Of a DNA stretch of 12,391 bases, positions 6,091-12,391 are shown piece after piece. A program made the position numbers and the translations under genes. This stretch comes from CAYZXU01 sp964482535 (lineage in GTDB: Bacteria > Desulfobacterota > Desulfobacteria > Desulfobacterales > BuS5). The stretch's first letter is position 1. Every line of letters begins with the position of its first letter. The DNA lies in NCBI GenBank assembly GCA_964482535.1, contig CAYZXU010000073.1, positions 1 to 12,391 of the forward strand, given 5' to 3'. Under the pieces are notes generated by a model that saw only the letters and a list, made by a program, of their open reading frames with translations, did no database searches and was not told the origin of the DNA.

Positions 6091-7314
6091 CTACGCCATC
6101 TTTTCTATGATTTTGTCTGCAAACTCCGAACACTTTATCTCTCTCGAACCTTTTATCTGACGGGCCAGATCATATGTTACCGTACCGTCTTTGATTGTTT
6201 CCTGAAGTGCCTTATGCACTAAAGCTGAAGCTTCTGTCCACCCTATATGTTCAAGCATCATTGTGGCGGAAAGAATTAATGAACCGGGATTCACCTTGTC
6301 AAGACCCGCATATTTGGGAGCTGTTCCGTGGGTTGCTTCAAAAACAGCGCATTTATCACCGATATTTGCCCCCGGCGCCATTCCAAGCCCACCGACCTGT
6401 GCTGCAAGCGCATCAGAGATGTAATCTCCATTAAGGTTGGGTGTTGCTATTACCTGGTACTCCTCAGGCCTTAGCAGTACCTGCTGAAAAAGCATGTCTG
6501 CTATGCGGTCTTTTATCACAACCTTCCCTTCGGGTATTTTACCGTTATATTTATCAAACAGTTCCTGCTCGGTTATTGTTTTGTTCCCAAATTCTTCTTT
6601 GGCAATCTCGTAGCCCCATTTACTGAAAGCGCCTTCGGTAAACTTCATTATATTACCTTTATGCATGAGGGTTACGCTGGATAATTTTTTTTCAATTGCA
6701 TGAGTAATGGCTCTTGCCACCAGTCTCTTTGTATTTTTTGCGCTTATGGGCTTAATTCCTATGCCTGCGTTTTCAGGAATCCTGGCGCCCATTTTTTCCT
6801 GGAGAAACTGTATAACCTGATTTGCCTCATCACTTCCTGATTCCCATTCAATGCCGGCATAAACATCTTCCGTATTTTCACGAAATATTACCATATCAAC
6901 CTTTTCAGGATTTTTCATGGGGCTGGGAACAGCATCAATATACTTCACAGGCCTTATACATGCATAAAGATCAAGTTCCTGACGTATTGCAACATTAAGG
7001 CTCCTTATCCCTTTACCCACAGGGGTAGTCAAAGGGCCTTTTATTGCCACCACATGCTCCTTTATTGCGGCAAGAGTTTTTTCAGGCAGCCACTCTCCTG
7101 TCAGTTTATGGCCCTTTTCTCCTGCCGGAACTTCAAGCCATTGGATCTTTCTTGCAGATCCGTATGCTGTATTTACAGCATGATCAATTATTCTTTTTGT
7201 TGCATTCCAGATATCCGGCCCGATTCCGTCACCTTCTATAAAAGGGATAATCGGATATTCAGGGACAATCAATGTTCCGTCATCATTTAATACTATCTTT
7301 GCTTTACCTTCCAT
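6091..7314 (-). CDS. icd: NADP-dependent isocitrate dehydrogenase
   Basis: Icd oxidises isocitrate to 2-oxoglutarate and CO2 with NADP+ in the citric acid cycle. The 407-residue protein aligns well in memory with the homodimeric E. coli enzyme. It has EGDGIGP near 27-33 and the substrate loop KGIRSLNVAIRQ, with Ser105 matching the regulatory and substrate-binding Ser113 of E. coli. FRENTEDVYAGIEW carries the conserved catalytic region. GTAPKYAGLDKVNPGS contains the Lys-Tyr pair that binds the NADP 2'-phosphate, so NADP specificity is expected. The C-terminal CSEFADKIIEKMA is also typical. The ATG at 7314 shares one base with the rlmB stop (TAATG), implying coupled translation. Both its neighbours, RlmB and ComF, are functionally unrelated, so co-transcription seems a matter of growth-linked expression. 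Confidence 0.95.
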   Translation of the reverse strand: MEGKAKIVLNDDGTLIVPEYPIIPFIEGDGIGPDIWNATKRIIDHAVNTAYGSARKIQWLEVPAGEKGHKLTGEWLPEKTLAAIKEHVVAIKGPLTTPVGKGIRSLNVAIRQELDLYACIRPVKYIDAVPSPMKNPEKVDMVIFRENTEDVYAGIEWESGSDEANQVIQFLQEKMGARIPENAGIGIKPISAKNTKRLVARAITHAIEKKLSSVTLMHKGNIMKFTEGAFSKWGYEIAKEEFGNKTITEQELFDKYNGKIPEGKVVIKDRIADMLFQQVLLRPEEYQVIATPNLNGDYISDALAAQVGGLGMAPGANIGDKCAVFEATHGTAPKYAGLDKVNPGSLILSATMMLEHIGWTEASALVHKALQETIKDGTVTYDLARQIKGSREIKCSEFADKIIEKMA

Positions 7315-8093
7315 TAAAGATTACTTCCTTTTTTTGTTATTATAAATTGACGCTGCCTGAATGCTTCGTACATAACAACAGCTCCTGATGCTGAAGCGTT
7401 CAAAGAATTTATCATGACACTTTGCGGAATTGAGACAAGAAAATCACAGTTTTTTTTTACAAGGGGCCTAAGCCCTTTTTCTTCTCCCCCTATGGCTATG
7501 GCAAGGGGGCCGGTCAGACTGCTTGAAAAAAGAGAAGTTTTGGCCTTAATATCCGTTCCTGCAATCCAATATCCTTCTTTCTTCAGCATCTTGATTGCCT
7601 GAACCATGTTTGTTACACATGCCATATAAACATGTTCAAGTGCGCCTGCTGAAACTTTGGACACTGCAGGTGTGGGAGCTGCAGAGCGATCCTTTGTGAT
7701 AATAATTCCGTTTATTCCAACACACAGTGCTGTTCTTACCAGAGCTCCAAGATTATGGGGATCTATTATATTATCCAGGAGAAGAAGAAAACCGTCTTCT
7801 GATTTTTTATTTTCCTTCCGGATAATACCTTCAAGGTCAACAAGGGGATATCTGCTTACACTTGCGCCTATATTCTGATGCTGCTTTGTGCCCGTAAATG
7901 TTTCAAGCTCTTTTTGCATAATCTTTTTTACAGGAATATTCAGTTTTTCGGCCAGCAAAACCACATCTTTCAGCCTGCCATGGGGGCTGTTATCCTTTAC
8001 ATGAAAAATCTGCCTGATTTCTCTCCTTCCAGCGCTTAGAGCTTCGAAAACAGGATGTATTCCGTAGAGTACTTCAGTTTTAACTTTATCCAA
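7314..8093 (-). CDS. rlmB: 23S rRNA (guanosine-2'-O-)-methyltransferase RlmB (SpoU family)
   Basis: RlmB methylates the ribose of G2251 (E. coli numbering) in the peptidyl-transferase loop of 23S rRNA using S-adenosylmethionine. The 259-residue product has the two-part layout: an N-terminal L30e-like substrate-binding domain opening with LYGIHPVFEAL, and a trefoil-knot SPOUT domain. The SPOUT domain has motif 1 DNIIDPHNLGALVRTA, motif 2 IGGEEKGLRPL, and motif 3 VSIPQSVMINSLNASASGAVVMYE. The start is a TTG at 8093 lying inside the end of gmk, with an 8-base overlap. No ATG occurs until well inside the domain and an upstream in-frame stop lies close by, so TTG is the only reasonable choice. A SpoU paralogue of different rRNA or tRNA specificity is possible, but length and N-terminus favour RlmB. 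Confidence 0.92.
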   Translation of the reverse strand: MDKVKTEVLYGIHPVFEALSAGRREIRQIFHVKDNSPHGRLKDVVLLAEKLNIPVKKIMQKELETFTGTKQHQNIGASVSRYPLVDLEGIIRKENKKSEDGFLLLLDNIIDPHNLGALVRTALCVGINGIIITKDRSAAPTPAVSKVSAGALEHVYMACVTNMVQAIKMLKKEGYWIAGTDIKAKTSLFSSSLTGPLAIAIGGEEKGLRPLVKKNCDFLVSIPQSVMINSLNASASGAVVMYEAFRQRQFIITKKGSNL

Positions 8094-8682
8094 ATTTCAC
8101 TGCCTTTGGTCTGTGATGTTTTTCAATAATCTCCATCAAATCTTTAACTGCATCATCCAGTATGTCATTAATAATAATGTGTTTATAGATATTCTTTTTC
8201 TTTATCTCGTTGTCAGCGCTTTCAATCCGTCTTAAAATAGTTTGGCTGTCATCTGCGCCCCTTGATTCCAGACGTTCTTTCAGCTTATCTATGGAAGGAG
8301 GCATAATAAAAACAGTTATACTGTCAGGATATTTTTCAAGGAGCTGAATTGTGCCCTGAACGTCAATATCAAAAAGAATATCTTTGCCTGAAGTTAAACT
8401 TTTATTAATAAGTTCCAGAGAAGTGCCGTAAAAATTTCCGTAAACTTCAGCCCACTCTGCAAATCCATCCTCTTTTATCATTTTTTTAAAAACATCAGCA
8501 GAAACAAAATGATAATCCTTTCCGTCAAGTTCACCCGGCCTTGGCTTTCTTGTGGTGTAGGACACTGAATAAACAATACTCTTAAACCTGTCACAAACCA
8601 GATTGCAAAGAGTTGTTTTGCCTGCTCCTGAAGGAGCTGAAATTATAAAAACAGTCCCCTGCTTTTTTTCGTTTTTTCCCAT
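8086..8682 (-). CDS. gmk: Guanylate kinase
   Basis: Gmk phosphorylates GMP to GDP with ATP, an essential step in guanine nucleotide supply. The 198-residue length is standard. The P-loop SAPSGAGKTT lies at 15-24, followed by the GMP-binding region with SVSYTTRKPRPGE and DGKDYHFVS. Later come the WAEVYGNFYGT segment, DIDVQG, and the lid segment RLESRGADD. The ATG at 8682 is 25 bases after remA stops, with only a weak ribosome site. Its last 8 bases overlap the TTG start of rlmB. The order yicC-remA-gmk is also known from Bacillus subtilis, so this is an old conserved cluster. Confidence 0.96.
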   Translation of the reverse strand: MGKNEKKQGTVFIISAPSGAGKTTLCNLVCDRFKSIVYSVSYTTRKPRPGELDGKDYHFVSADVFKKMIKEDGFAEWAEVYGNFYGTSLELINKSLTSGKDILFDIDVQGTIQLLEKYPDSITVFIMPPSIDKLKERLESRGADDSQTILRRIESADNEIKKKNIYKHIIINDILDDAVKDLMEIIEKHHRPKAVKFG

Positions 8683-8707
8683 CTTTAACTATTCACCATA
8701 AACCGTT

Positions 8708-8959
8708 TTATAAATTATTAAGAATAATATAACGGTTTGAAATTGTTTCAGTCTGGATTGCGGAAAGAATCACATGATTGCTATCCATGATTATTATTGA
8801 GCGGGTTTTTCTGCCATGGGTGGCATCAATAAGCCGCTTTTCTTCTTTAGCCTTATCCTTCAGACGTTTCATGGGGGCTGAATTCGGGGATACAATTGCA
8901 ACAACCCTTTCTGCCACTACTGAACCTCCAAATCCTATGTTCAACAAATTGTGTTCCAT
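8708..8959 (-). CDS. remA: RemA/DUF370 family DNA-binding regulator
   Basis: This 83-residue protein matches RemA (YlzA), a small DNA-binding protein that activates biofilm-matrix operons in Bacillus subtilis and assembles into rings. It shows LINIGFG-like residues at the start (LLNIGFGG, 5-12), IVSPNSAP at 22-29, LIDATHGRKTRSIIIMDS at 43-60, and LSAIQTET near 65-72. The arginines I recall as important for DNA binding in B. subtilis (R18, R50, R51) are here Arg18, Arg50 and Lys51. The ATG at 8959 is preceded by a strong AGGATGG site. It lies 40 bases after yicC and 25 before gmk. Its targets in a Gram-negative host are unknown; a role in matrix or envelope control is only an analogy. Confidence 0.93.
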   Translation of the reverse strand: MEHNLLNIGFGGSVVAERVVAIVSPNSAPMKRLKDKAKEEKRLIDATHGRKTRSIIIMDSNHVILSAIQTETISNRYIILNNL

Positions 8960-8999
8960 ATTACCATCCTGATGAAGTTTATTTTATAGCTAAGCCAAT

Positions 9000-9887
9000 T
9001 TATTCCACATTTTGTACCTGCTCTCTGAGCTTTTCCAGCTCAGATTTAATATCCACAACCATATGTGAAATGGCTGCCTTATCCGTTTTAGACCCGATAG
9101 TATTAAATTCCCTGTTAAATTCCTGCAATAGGAAGTTAAGTTTTCTTCCTGCAGGCTCCTGGGAATCCATAAATATGCGGAACTGTTTAATATGGCTTTT
9201 GACTCTGAGAATCTCTTCGGAAACATCACTCTTGTCGGCAAGTATGGCTGCTTCCTGTGCAATACGAACCGGATCAATCTCAACAATGCCTTTAGTTAAA
9301 TTTATAATACGTTTTGTTAAGCGCTCCTGATATAAGTCTAAAATGCCTTTGGTTTTGTTTTCTATTTCTTCAATATTTTTTTCTATATAATCAAGGCGGG
9401 TTTTAAAATCCTGACAAATATACTCCCCTTCCTGGTTTCTCATTATATAAAGCAGATCTGCTGCTCTTTCTATACTTTTGCTGATAATCGGCCATAGACT
9501 CTCCGTGTCTGTTTCAATCAGGGCGGGTTTAACTATCCCCTCTGCACCAAGAATCATTCCAATGTTTATTCCTTCATCAGAGCTCAGGTTTAAATCGTTA
9601 TTCAACTGCTTCAAAGCCCTCTGGTATGCATGGGCTTTTGGCAAATTAACTTCAAAGTTACTTGCCTCATCAGCATCATTTTTTATGATGAGCTTAATTT
9701 CAACTCTGCCGCGAAATATTTTTTTTGAAACCAGCTCCTTTATTCTATTTTCCAGGCACATATAAACCCGGGGAACCTGCAGCGCTATATCAAGATACCT
9801 GCTGTTATAAGACCTTATTTCCGTAAAAACCGAAACACTGCCCTCTGTTGATTCATCTGCTGCAAATGCTGTCATGCTTTTAATCAT
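9000..9887 (-). CDS. yicC: YicC/YloC family endoribonuclease
   Basis: YicC-family proteins are recently recognised endoribonucleases; the E. coli protein has been linked to small-RNA (RyhB) decay and stress survival in stationary phase. The 295 residues show the two-domain family layout: N-terminal MIKSMTAFA and EIRSYNSRYLDIALQ-like segments (YicC N domain), a helical middle, and a C-terminal DUF1732 domain. That last domain includes EEILRVKSHIKQF, the LNFLLQEFNREFNTIGSK block and a final region with KSELEKLREQVQNVE. The start ATG at 9887 is supported by GGGAG about 8 bases before it. The upstream DUF4416 gene ends within it (8-base overlap), so translation is likely coupled. Downstream are remA and gmk. 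Confidence 0.94.
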   Translation of the reverse strand: MIKSMTAFAADESTEGSVSVFTEIRSYNSRYLDIALQVPRVYMCLENRIKELVSKKIFRGRVEIKLIIKNDADEASNFEVNLPKAHAYQRALKQLNNDLNLSSDEGINIGMILGAEGIVKPALIETDTESLWPIISKSIERAADLLYIMRNQEGEYICQDFKTRLDYIEKNIEEIENKTKGILDLYQERLTKRIINLTKGIVEIDPVRIAQEAAILADKSDVSEEILRVKSHIKQFRIFMDSQEPAGRKLNFLLQEFNREFNTIGSKTDKAAISHMVVDIKSELEKLREQVQNVE

Positions 9888-10419
9888 TCAAATCGCTCCC
9901 TATCAAATCAAACCTGTATTTTTTACGCACTGATTCTAAAAACATGATCATATCCGGTGCCGCATAATCAGGGTATGTCCATGGCAGTTTTCGATAACCG
10001 CCGCCTTGATATATGAGTGTTAAGTCAGCATAAACACCCATTCCAATATAAATTCTGTGGGAATAATTCTTGCCGGTTGCAAGAACAAATCGTTCCAAAA
10101 GCATATAACCCGGATCAATATTGATCCTGCGTCTGCCGTTTTCTGAATATTTTAATTCAAGATTATTGGTAATAATCTTAATCTTTGAAAGCGAGCTCTG
10201 ACGTATATTTTTTTTAAATGACAAAACACGCCTGTATAAGGGAGCGCCCATCTCTGGTTCATAATAATCTGTATAATCAAAGGAAAACCAGGGGCTTATG
10301 ATATCAGCATCCCCAAATTTTTCAATAAGCTCTTTTGCAGCGGGCTTAAAAAGCTCTTTTCTCTGCATAAAAAGCCCTATAATCAGTTTGGCGGGTTTGG
10401 AATGGTTAATTATGCTCAT
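9880..10419 (-). CDS. DUF4416 family protein of unknown function
   Basis: I recognise this as a DUF4416-type protein, a family found mainly in delta-proteobacteria-like and related anaerobes, with no known biochemical role. From the ATG at 10419 it has 179 residues. Visible points are a PAKLIIGLF opening, an acidic/aromatic WFSFDYTDYYEPEMG block around residues 43-57, RRRINIDPGYM around 96-106, and an aromatic YPDYAAP stretch near the C-terminus. No signal peptide or membrane helix is evident, so it is likely cytosolic. The frame is open to 10470, but the extra 17 residues would overlap the Trm112-like gene and are not family-like; ribosome sites for both are weak. It starts 13 bases after the Trm112-like stop and overlaps yicC by 8 bases, so it is translated with RNA-related neighbours. 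A link to RNA metabolism is only guilt by association. Confidence 0.82.
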   Translation of the reverse strand: MSIINHSKPAKLIIGLFMQRKELFKPAAKELIEKFGDADIISPWFSFDYTDYYEPEMGAPLYRRVLSFKKNIRQSSLSKIKIITNNLELKYSENGRRRINIDPGYMLLERFVLATGKNYSHRIYIGMGVYADLTLIYQGGGYRKLPWTYPDYAAPDMIMFLESVRKKYRFDLIGSDLND

Positions 10420-10432
10420 TTTAACGACACTG

Positions 10433-10615
10433 CTATTTCCCCACTTTGTGTAAGGGTTTTGCCTCTTCAATCAGCATAATCGGTATATCATCTCTGATTT
10501 CATATAACAACTTGCAGTTATCACATATCAGGCCGTCTTCCTGTTCATTCAGATGTATATCGCCTTTACATTTCGGGCAGGCCATTATATTAAGTAATTC
10601 TTGGCTGATTGTCAT
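10433..10615 (-). CDS. Trm112-like small zinc-ribbon protein (YcaR/UPF0434)
   Basis: The 60-residue protein has the Trm112-like fold signature: LLNIMACPKCKGDI, then ICDNC. The two CxxC pairs (Cys13/Cys16 and Cys31/Cys34) should bind one zinc. The closing LLYEIRDDIPIML segment is typical of bacterial YcaR/UPF0434 proteins. Eukaryotic and archaeal Trm112 activates several RNA and protein methyltransferases; the bacterial role is unclear. The ATG at 10615 has a GGGGG stretch about 7 bases before it. It is the first gene of the long leftward operon, directly downstream of the divergent control region. Confidence 0.9.
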   Translation of the reverse strand: MTISQELLNIMACPKCKGDIHLNEQEDGLICDNCKLLYEIRDDIPIMLIEEAKPLHKVGK

Positions 10616-10723
10616 TAATAACCCCCATATATAAAATAAAAGTTTCGGCTTTTAATAACAGGAATCAATTTTTAGCACAAGAAAGAACTTTGTTTGTTTA
10701 TTTTATGAATTTCAAGGAGTCAT
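10616..10723. promoter_or_regulatory. Divergent intergenic control region
   Basis: This 108-base AT-rich gap separates the leftward operon (first gene Trm112-like) from rightward mpl, so both promoters should lie here. On the minus strand, TTGTGC and TATTAA spaced by 17 bases are a possible but weak sigma-70-type pair; I see no convincing pair for mpl. The right end carries the mpl ribosome site AAGGAG (10714-10719). No operator, riboswitch or terminator is evident. Confidence 0.5.
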
Positions 10724-12157
10724 ATGTTTGATCTAACAAAAAATTTCATCCCGGATATGGTAAAAAAGATACACCTTATTGCAATTTGCGGAACAGGCAT
10801 GGGAGCTTTGGCATGTATGTTCAAGGATATGGGGTTTGAGGTAACAGGTTCCGACAAAAGCATCTATCCGCCAATGAGTACTTTTATAGAAAATAAAGGG
10901 ATTAAAATATTTGACGGGTTTAACGAAAAAAACATTTCACCTGAAACCGATCTTGTTGTTGTGGGAAACGCCGTAAGAAAAGACAATGTGGAAGTCTTAA
11001 CAACAAATAAAATGGGGCTGAATTTTTGTTCAATGCCCCAGGCCGTCAACAGATTTATTGCCGGGGGAAAAAAGGCTCTGCTTATTACAGGAACACACGG
11101 TAAAACAACAACTTCCTCTATCCTTGCATGGGTATTATATAAGGGGAAACTTGACCCTTCTTTTATTATCGGAGGCATATTAAATAATTTCAATAGTAAT
11201 TACAGGTACGGCCGTGGCGGGTATGTGGTAATAGAGGGGGATGAATACGATACCGCTTTTTTTGATAAAGGGGCTAAATTTTTCCATTATAAACCTCTTA
11301 TGACTGTTCTTACCAGCGTTGAATTTGACCATGCCGATATATTTACAGACATAAATCATGTTAATAAAACTTTTGACTCTTTAATCTTTCGGCTGCCTGA
11401 AAAAAGCAGTCTTTTTGCCTGCAGTGAAGATAATAATGTCAGGCAGATTATAAAGGAAAAAACGAACTGCCGCATATTCACATATGGTGCAAATGCCTTC
11501 TGGAGTCTCGGTTCTGTTGCAATAAAACCGCCCTGGACAAAATTCGATGTTTTAAAAAGCGGCAAATATTTCGGCACATTTAAAACAAAACTCATGGGCA
11601 GACATAATCTTTTAAATATATTATCAGTAGTTGCAGTGGCAAACGATCTAAGCATAGACAAAGAGATCATCGGGACTGCCCTGGAAACATTTAAAGGGAT
11701 CAAAAGACGCCAGGAAGTAAGGGGTATCATAGATGGTGTCACCATCATGGATGATTTTGCCCATCATCCCACAGCGGTCAGGGAGACAGTCAGGGCAGTA
11801 AAACCATACTTTCCCGAAGGAAGAGTTATTGCTGTTTTTGAACCACGAACCAATTCCAGCATGCGAAAAATATTTCAAAACATATATCCCTTATCTTTTG
11901 ATCATGCTGATATTATATGTATTCGAAAACCGCCCCTGCTTAGCAAAATTCCTGAGAATGATCGTTTTTCATCAAAAAAGCTTGTGGATGATTTAAAAAA
12001 AAGAGGTCTAAATGCCTTTTATTTTACTGACACAACAGCTATTATTGATTATATCCAAAAAATTGCAAAATCGGGTGACCTTGTGCTGATTATGTCAAAC
12101 GGAGGATTTGATAATATCCATGGCAGGTTATTGAAAAAAGATAAAGGAACTAAATAA
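10724..12157 (+). CDS. mpl: Murein peptide ligase Mpl (UDP-MurNAc:L-Ala-gamma-D-Glu-meso-DAP ligase)
   Basis: Mpl joins the recycled tripeptide L-Ala-gamma-D-Glu-meso-DAP to UDP-MurNAc, bringing murein fragments back into cell-wall synthesis. The 477 residues show Mur-ligase architecture. An N-terminal Rossmann domain has HLIAICGTGMGALA at 17-30 and SDKSIYPPMST at 43-53. The ATP P-loop is GTHGKTT (123-129). The central domain has the Mpl-typical EGDEYDTAFFDKGAKFFHY. The C-terminal domain has MDDFAHHPTAV and FEPRTNSS. The IYPPMST and EYDTAFFDK stretches distinguish it from MurC, which it otherwise resembles. The ATG at 10724 follows AAGGAG with 4 bases between. It is transcribed away from the leftward operon. 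Its presence implies meso-DAP peptidoglycan and a recycling route. Confidence 0.93.
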   Translation: MFDLTKNFIPDMVKKIHLIAICGTGMGALACMFKDMGFEVTGSDKSIYPPMSTFIENKGIKIFDGFNEKNISPETDLVVVGNAVRKDNVEVLTTNKMGLNFCSMPQAVNRFIAGGKKALLITGTHGKTTTSSILAWVLYKGKLDPSFIIGGILNNFNSNYRYGRGGYVVIEGDEYDTAFFDKGAKFFHYKPLMTVLTSVEFDHADIFTDINHVNKTFDSLIFRLPEKSSLFACSEDNNVRQIIKEKTNCRIFTYGANAFWSLGSVAIKPPWTKFDVLKSGKYFGTFKTKLMGRHNLLNILSVVAVANDLSIDKEIIGTALETFKGIKRRQEVRGIIDGVTIMDDFAHHPTAVRETVRAVKPYFPEGRVIAVFEPRTNSSMRKIFQNIYPLSFDHADIICIRKPPLLSKIPENDRFSSKKLVDDLKKRGLNAFYFTDTTAIIDYIQKIAKSGDLVLIMSNGGFDNIHGRLLKKDKGTK

Positions 12158-12167
12158 TAAAAATAAT

Positions 12168-12180
12168 ATTGAGTCTCAAT
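12168..12180. promoter_or_regulatory. Perfect 13-base dyad overlapping the -35 box, possible operator
   Basis: ATTGAG and CTCAAT flank a central T, making a perfect dyad that covers the proposed -35 box of the regulator gene. A second inverted repeat, ATAATATT (12163-12170) with AATATTAT (12195-12202), brackets it. The position suggests an operator, possibly for autoregulation by the encoded helix-turn-helix protein. It is not a good terminator for mpl because no T-run follows. Confidence 0.35.
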
Positions 12181-12197
12181 CACAAAGATGCTTTAAT
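12169..12197 (+). promoter_or_regulatory. Predicted sigma-70-type promoter for the helix-turn-helix gene
   Basis: A -35 box TTGAGT (12169-12174, 4 of 6 consensus) and a -10 box TTTAAT (12192-12197, 5 of 6) are separated by exactly 17 bases. They lie just upstream of the gene starting at 12225. Transcription would start near 12204, leaving a leader of about 20 bases that contains the ribosome site AAGGGGTGAT (12209-12218). The mpl stop lies only 11 bases before the -35 box. Confidence 0.45.
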
Positions 12198-12224
12198 ATT
12201 ATCCCAAAAAGGGGTGATAAAAGC

Positions 12225-12391
12225 ATGGAAAAAAAGAGTTTGCTCAGCACAAAAGAGGTTTCACATTTTTTGAATATAAACGAAAAAATGGTTTATTCGC
12301 TTATATCGGAAAAGGGGCTGCCTGCCACCAAGGTAACAGGCAAATGGCTTTTCCCGAGACATCTTGTGGAAAAATGGCTGGAGAATAAAAC
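12225..12391 (+). CDS. Helix-turn-helix (excisionase-type) regulator, 5' part only
   Basis: The first 55 codons of a gene that continues past the window edge are present. They encode a small MerR/excisionase-type helix-turn-helix domain: LLSTKEVSHFLNINEKMVYSLI for the DNA-binding helices, then a wing with GLPATKVTGKWLFPRHLVEKWLE. The ATG at 12225 has an unusually strong ribosome site (AAGGGGTGAT at 12209-12218). In many delta-proteobacteria-like and other anaerobes this exact kind of N-terminus heads regulators with a C-terminal periplasmic-binding-protein-like (molybdate/tungstate or other ligand) domain. That continuation is an expectation and cannot be seen here; a stand-alone excisionase-like protein is the alternative. 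Confidence 0.8.
   Translation, partial: MEKKSLLSTKEVSHFLNINEKMVYSLISEKGLPATKVTGKWLFPRHLVEKWLENK

Noticed and set aside
9880..10470. Longer start for the DUF4416 gene at 10470
   Set aside because: It would overlap the Trm112-like gene by 38 bases and add an N-terminal stretch not expected in the family.
1..12391. CRISPR array, tRNA, rRNA, prophage or an intact insertion sequence
   Set aside because: No regularly spaced repeats, cloverleaf-like segments, rRNA-like stretches, transposase or phage genes were seen on either strand.

Overview
The window reads as a low-GC stretch of a bacterial chromosome, most likely from a sulfate-reducing type of Desulfobacterota (Desulfobacterales-like). This assignment is an inference. 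It rests on the gene set and its order (Trm112-like, DUF4416, YicC, RemA, guanylate kinase), a stand-alone heptose adenylyltransferase (a Gram-negative envelope trait), Mpl, NADP-isocitrate dehydrogenase, and a selenide water dikinase that itself contains selenocysteine. No marker here fixes the genus.

Layout: positions 1-10615 are almost entirely one leftward (minus-strand) gene train. In order of transcription it carries: a Trm112-like zinc protein, a DUF4416 protein, YicC-type endoribonuclease, RemA (DUF370), guanylate kinase (gmk), 23S rRNA methyltransferase (rlmB), isocitrate dehydrogenase (icd), a ComF-family protein, a nitrilase-superfamily amidase, the RfaE2/HldE-type adenylyltransferase, PgeF (YfiH), the PyrK-type iron-sulfur flavoprotein and SelD. 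Most junctions are overlaps or gaps under 40 bases, so these 13 genes (about 9.4 kb) look like one transcription unit or a few nested ones. After SelD the spacing loosens (97 and 142 bases), and two unrelated hot-dog thioesterases follow. A long inverted repeat lies between them.

From 10616 to 10723 is a short divergent control region. To its right, on the plus strand, lies mpl (murein peptide ligase, cell-wall recycling). It is followed by a probable promoter with a dyad and the first 55 codons of an excisionase-type helix-turn-helix regulator that runs off the window.

The genes are mostly housekeeping: nucleotide supply (gmk, pyrK, PgeF), RNA processing and modification (YicC, RlmB), envelope building (RfaE2, Mpl), central carbon (icd) and selenium metabolism (selD). 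The most instructive feature is selD. Its open frame appears to start at 2178, but the frame continues upstream through an in-frame TGA at 2251-2253 to an ATG at 2313. This restores the conserved catalytic N-terminus as Gly-Sec-Ala-Ala-Lys. A compact stem-loop with a GGUUC loop lies at the distance expected for a bacterial SECIS element. I found no rRNA, tRNA, CRISPR array, intact insertion sequence or phage gene, and no convincing new multi-gene system.
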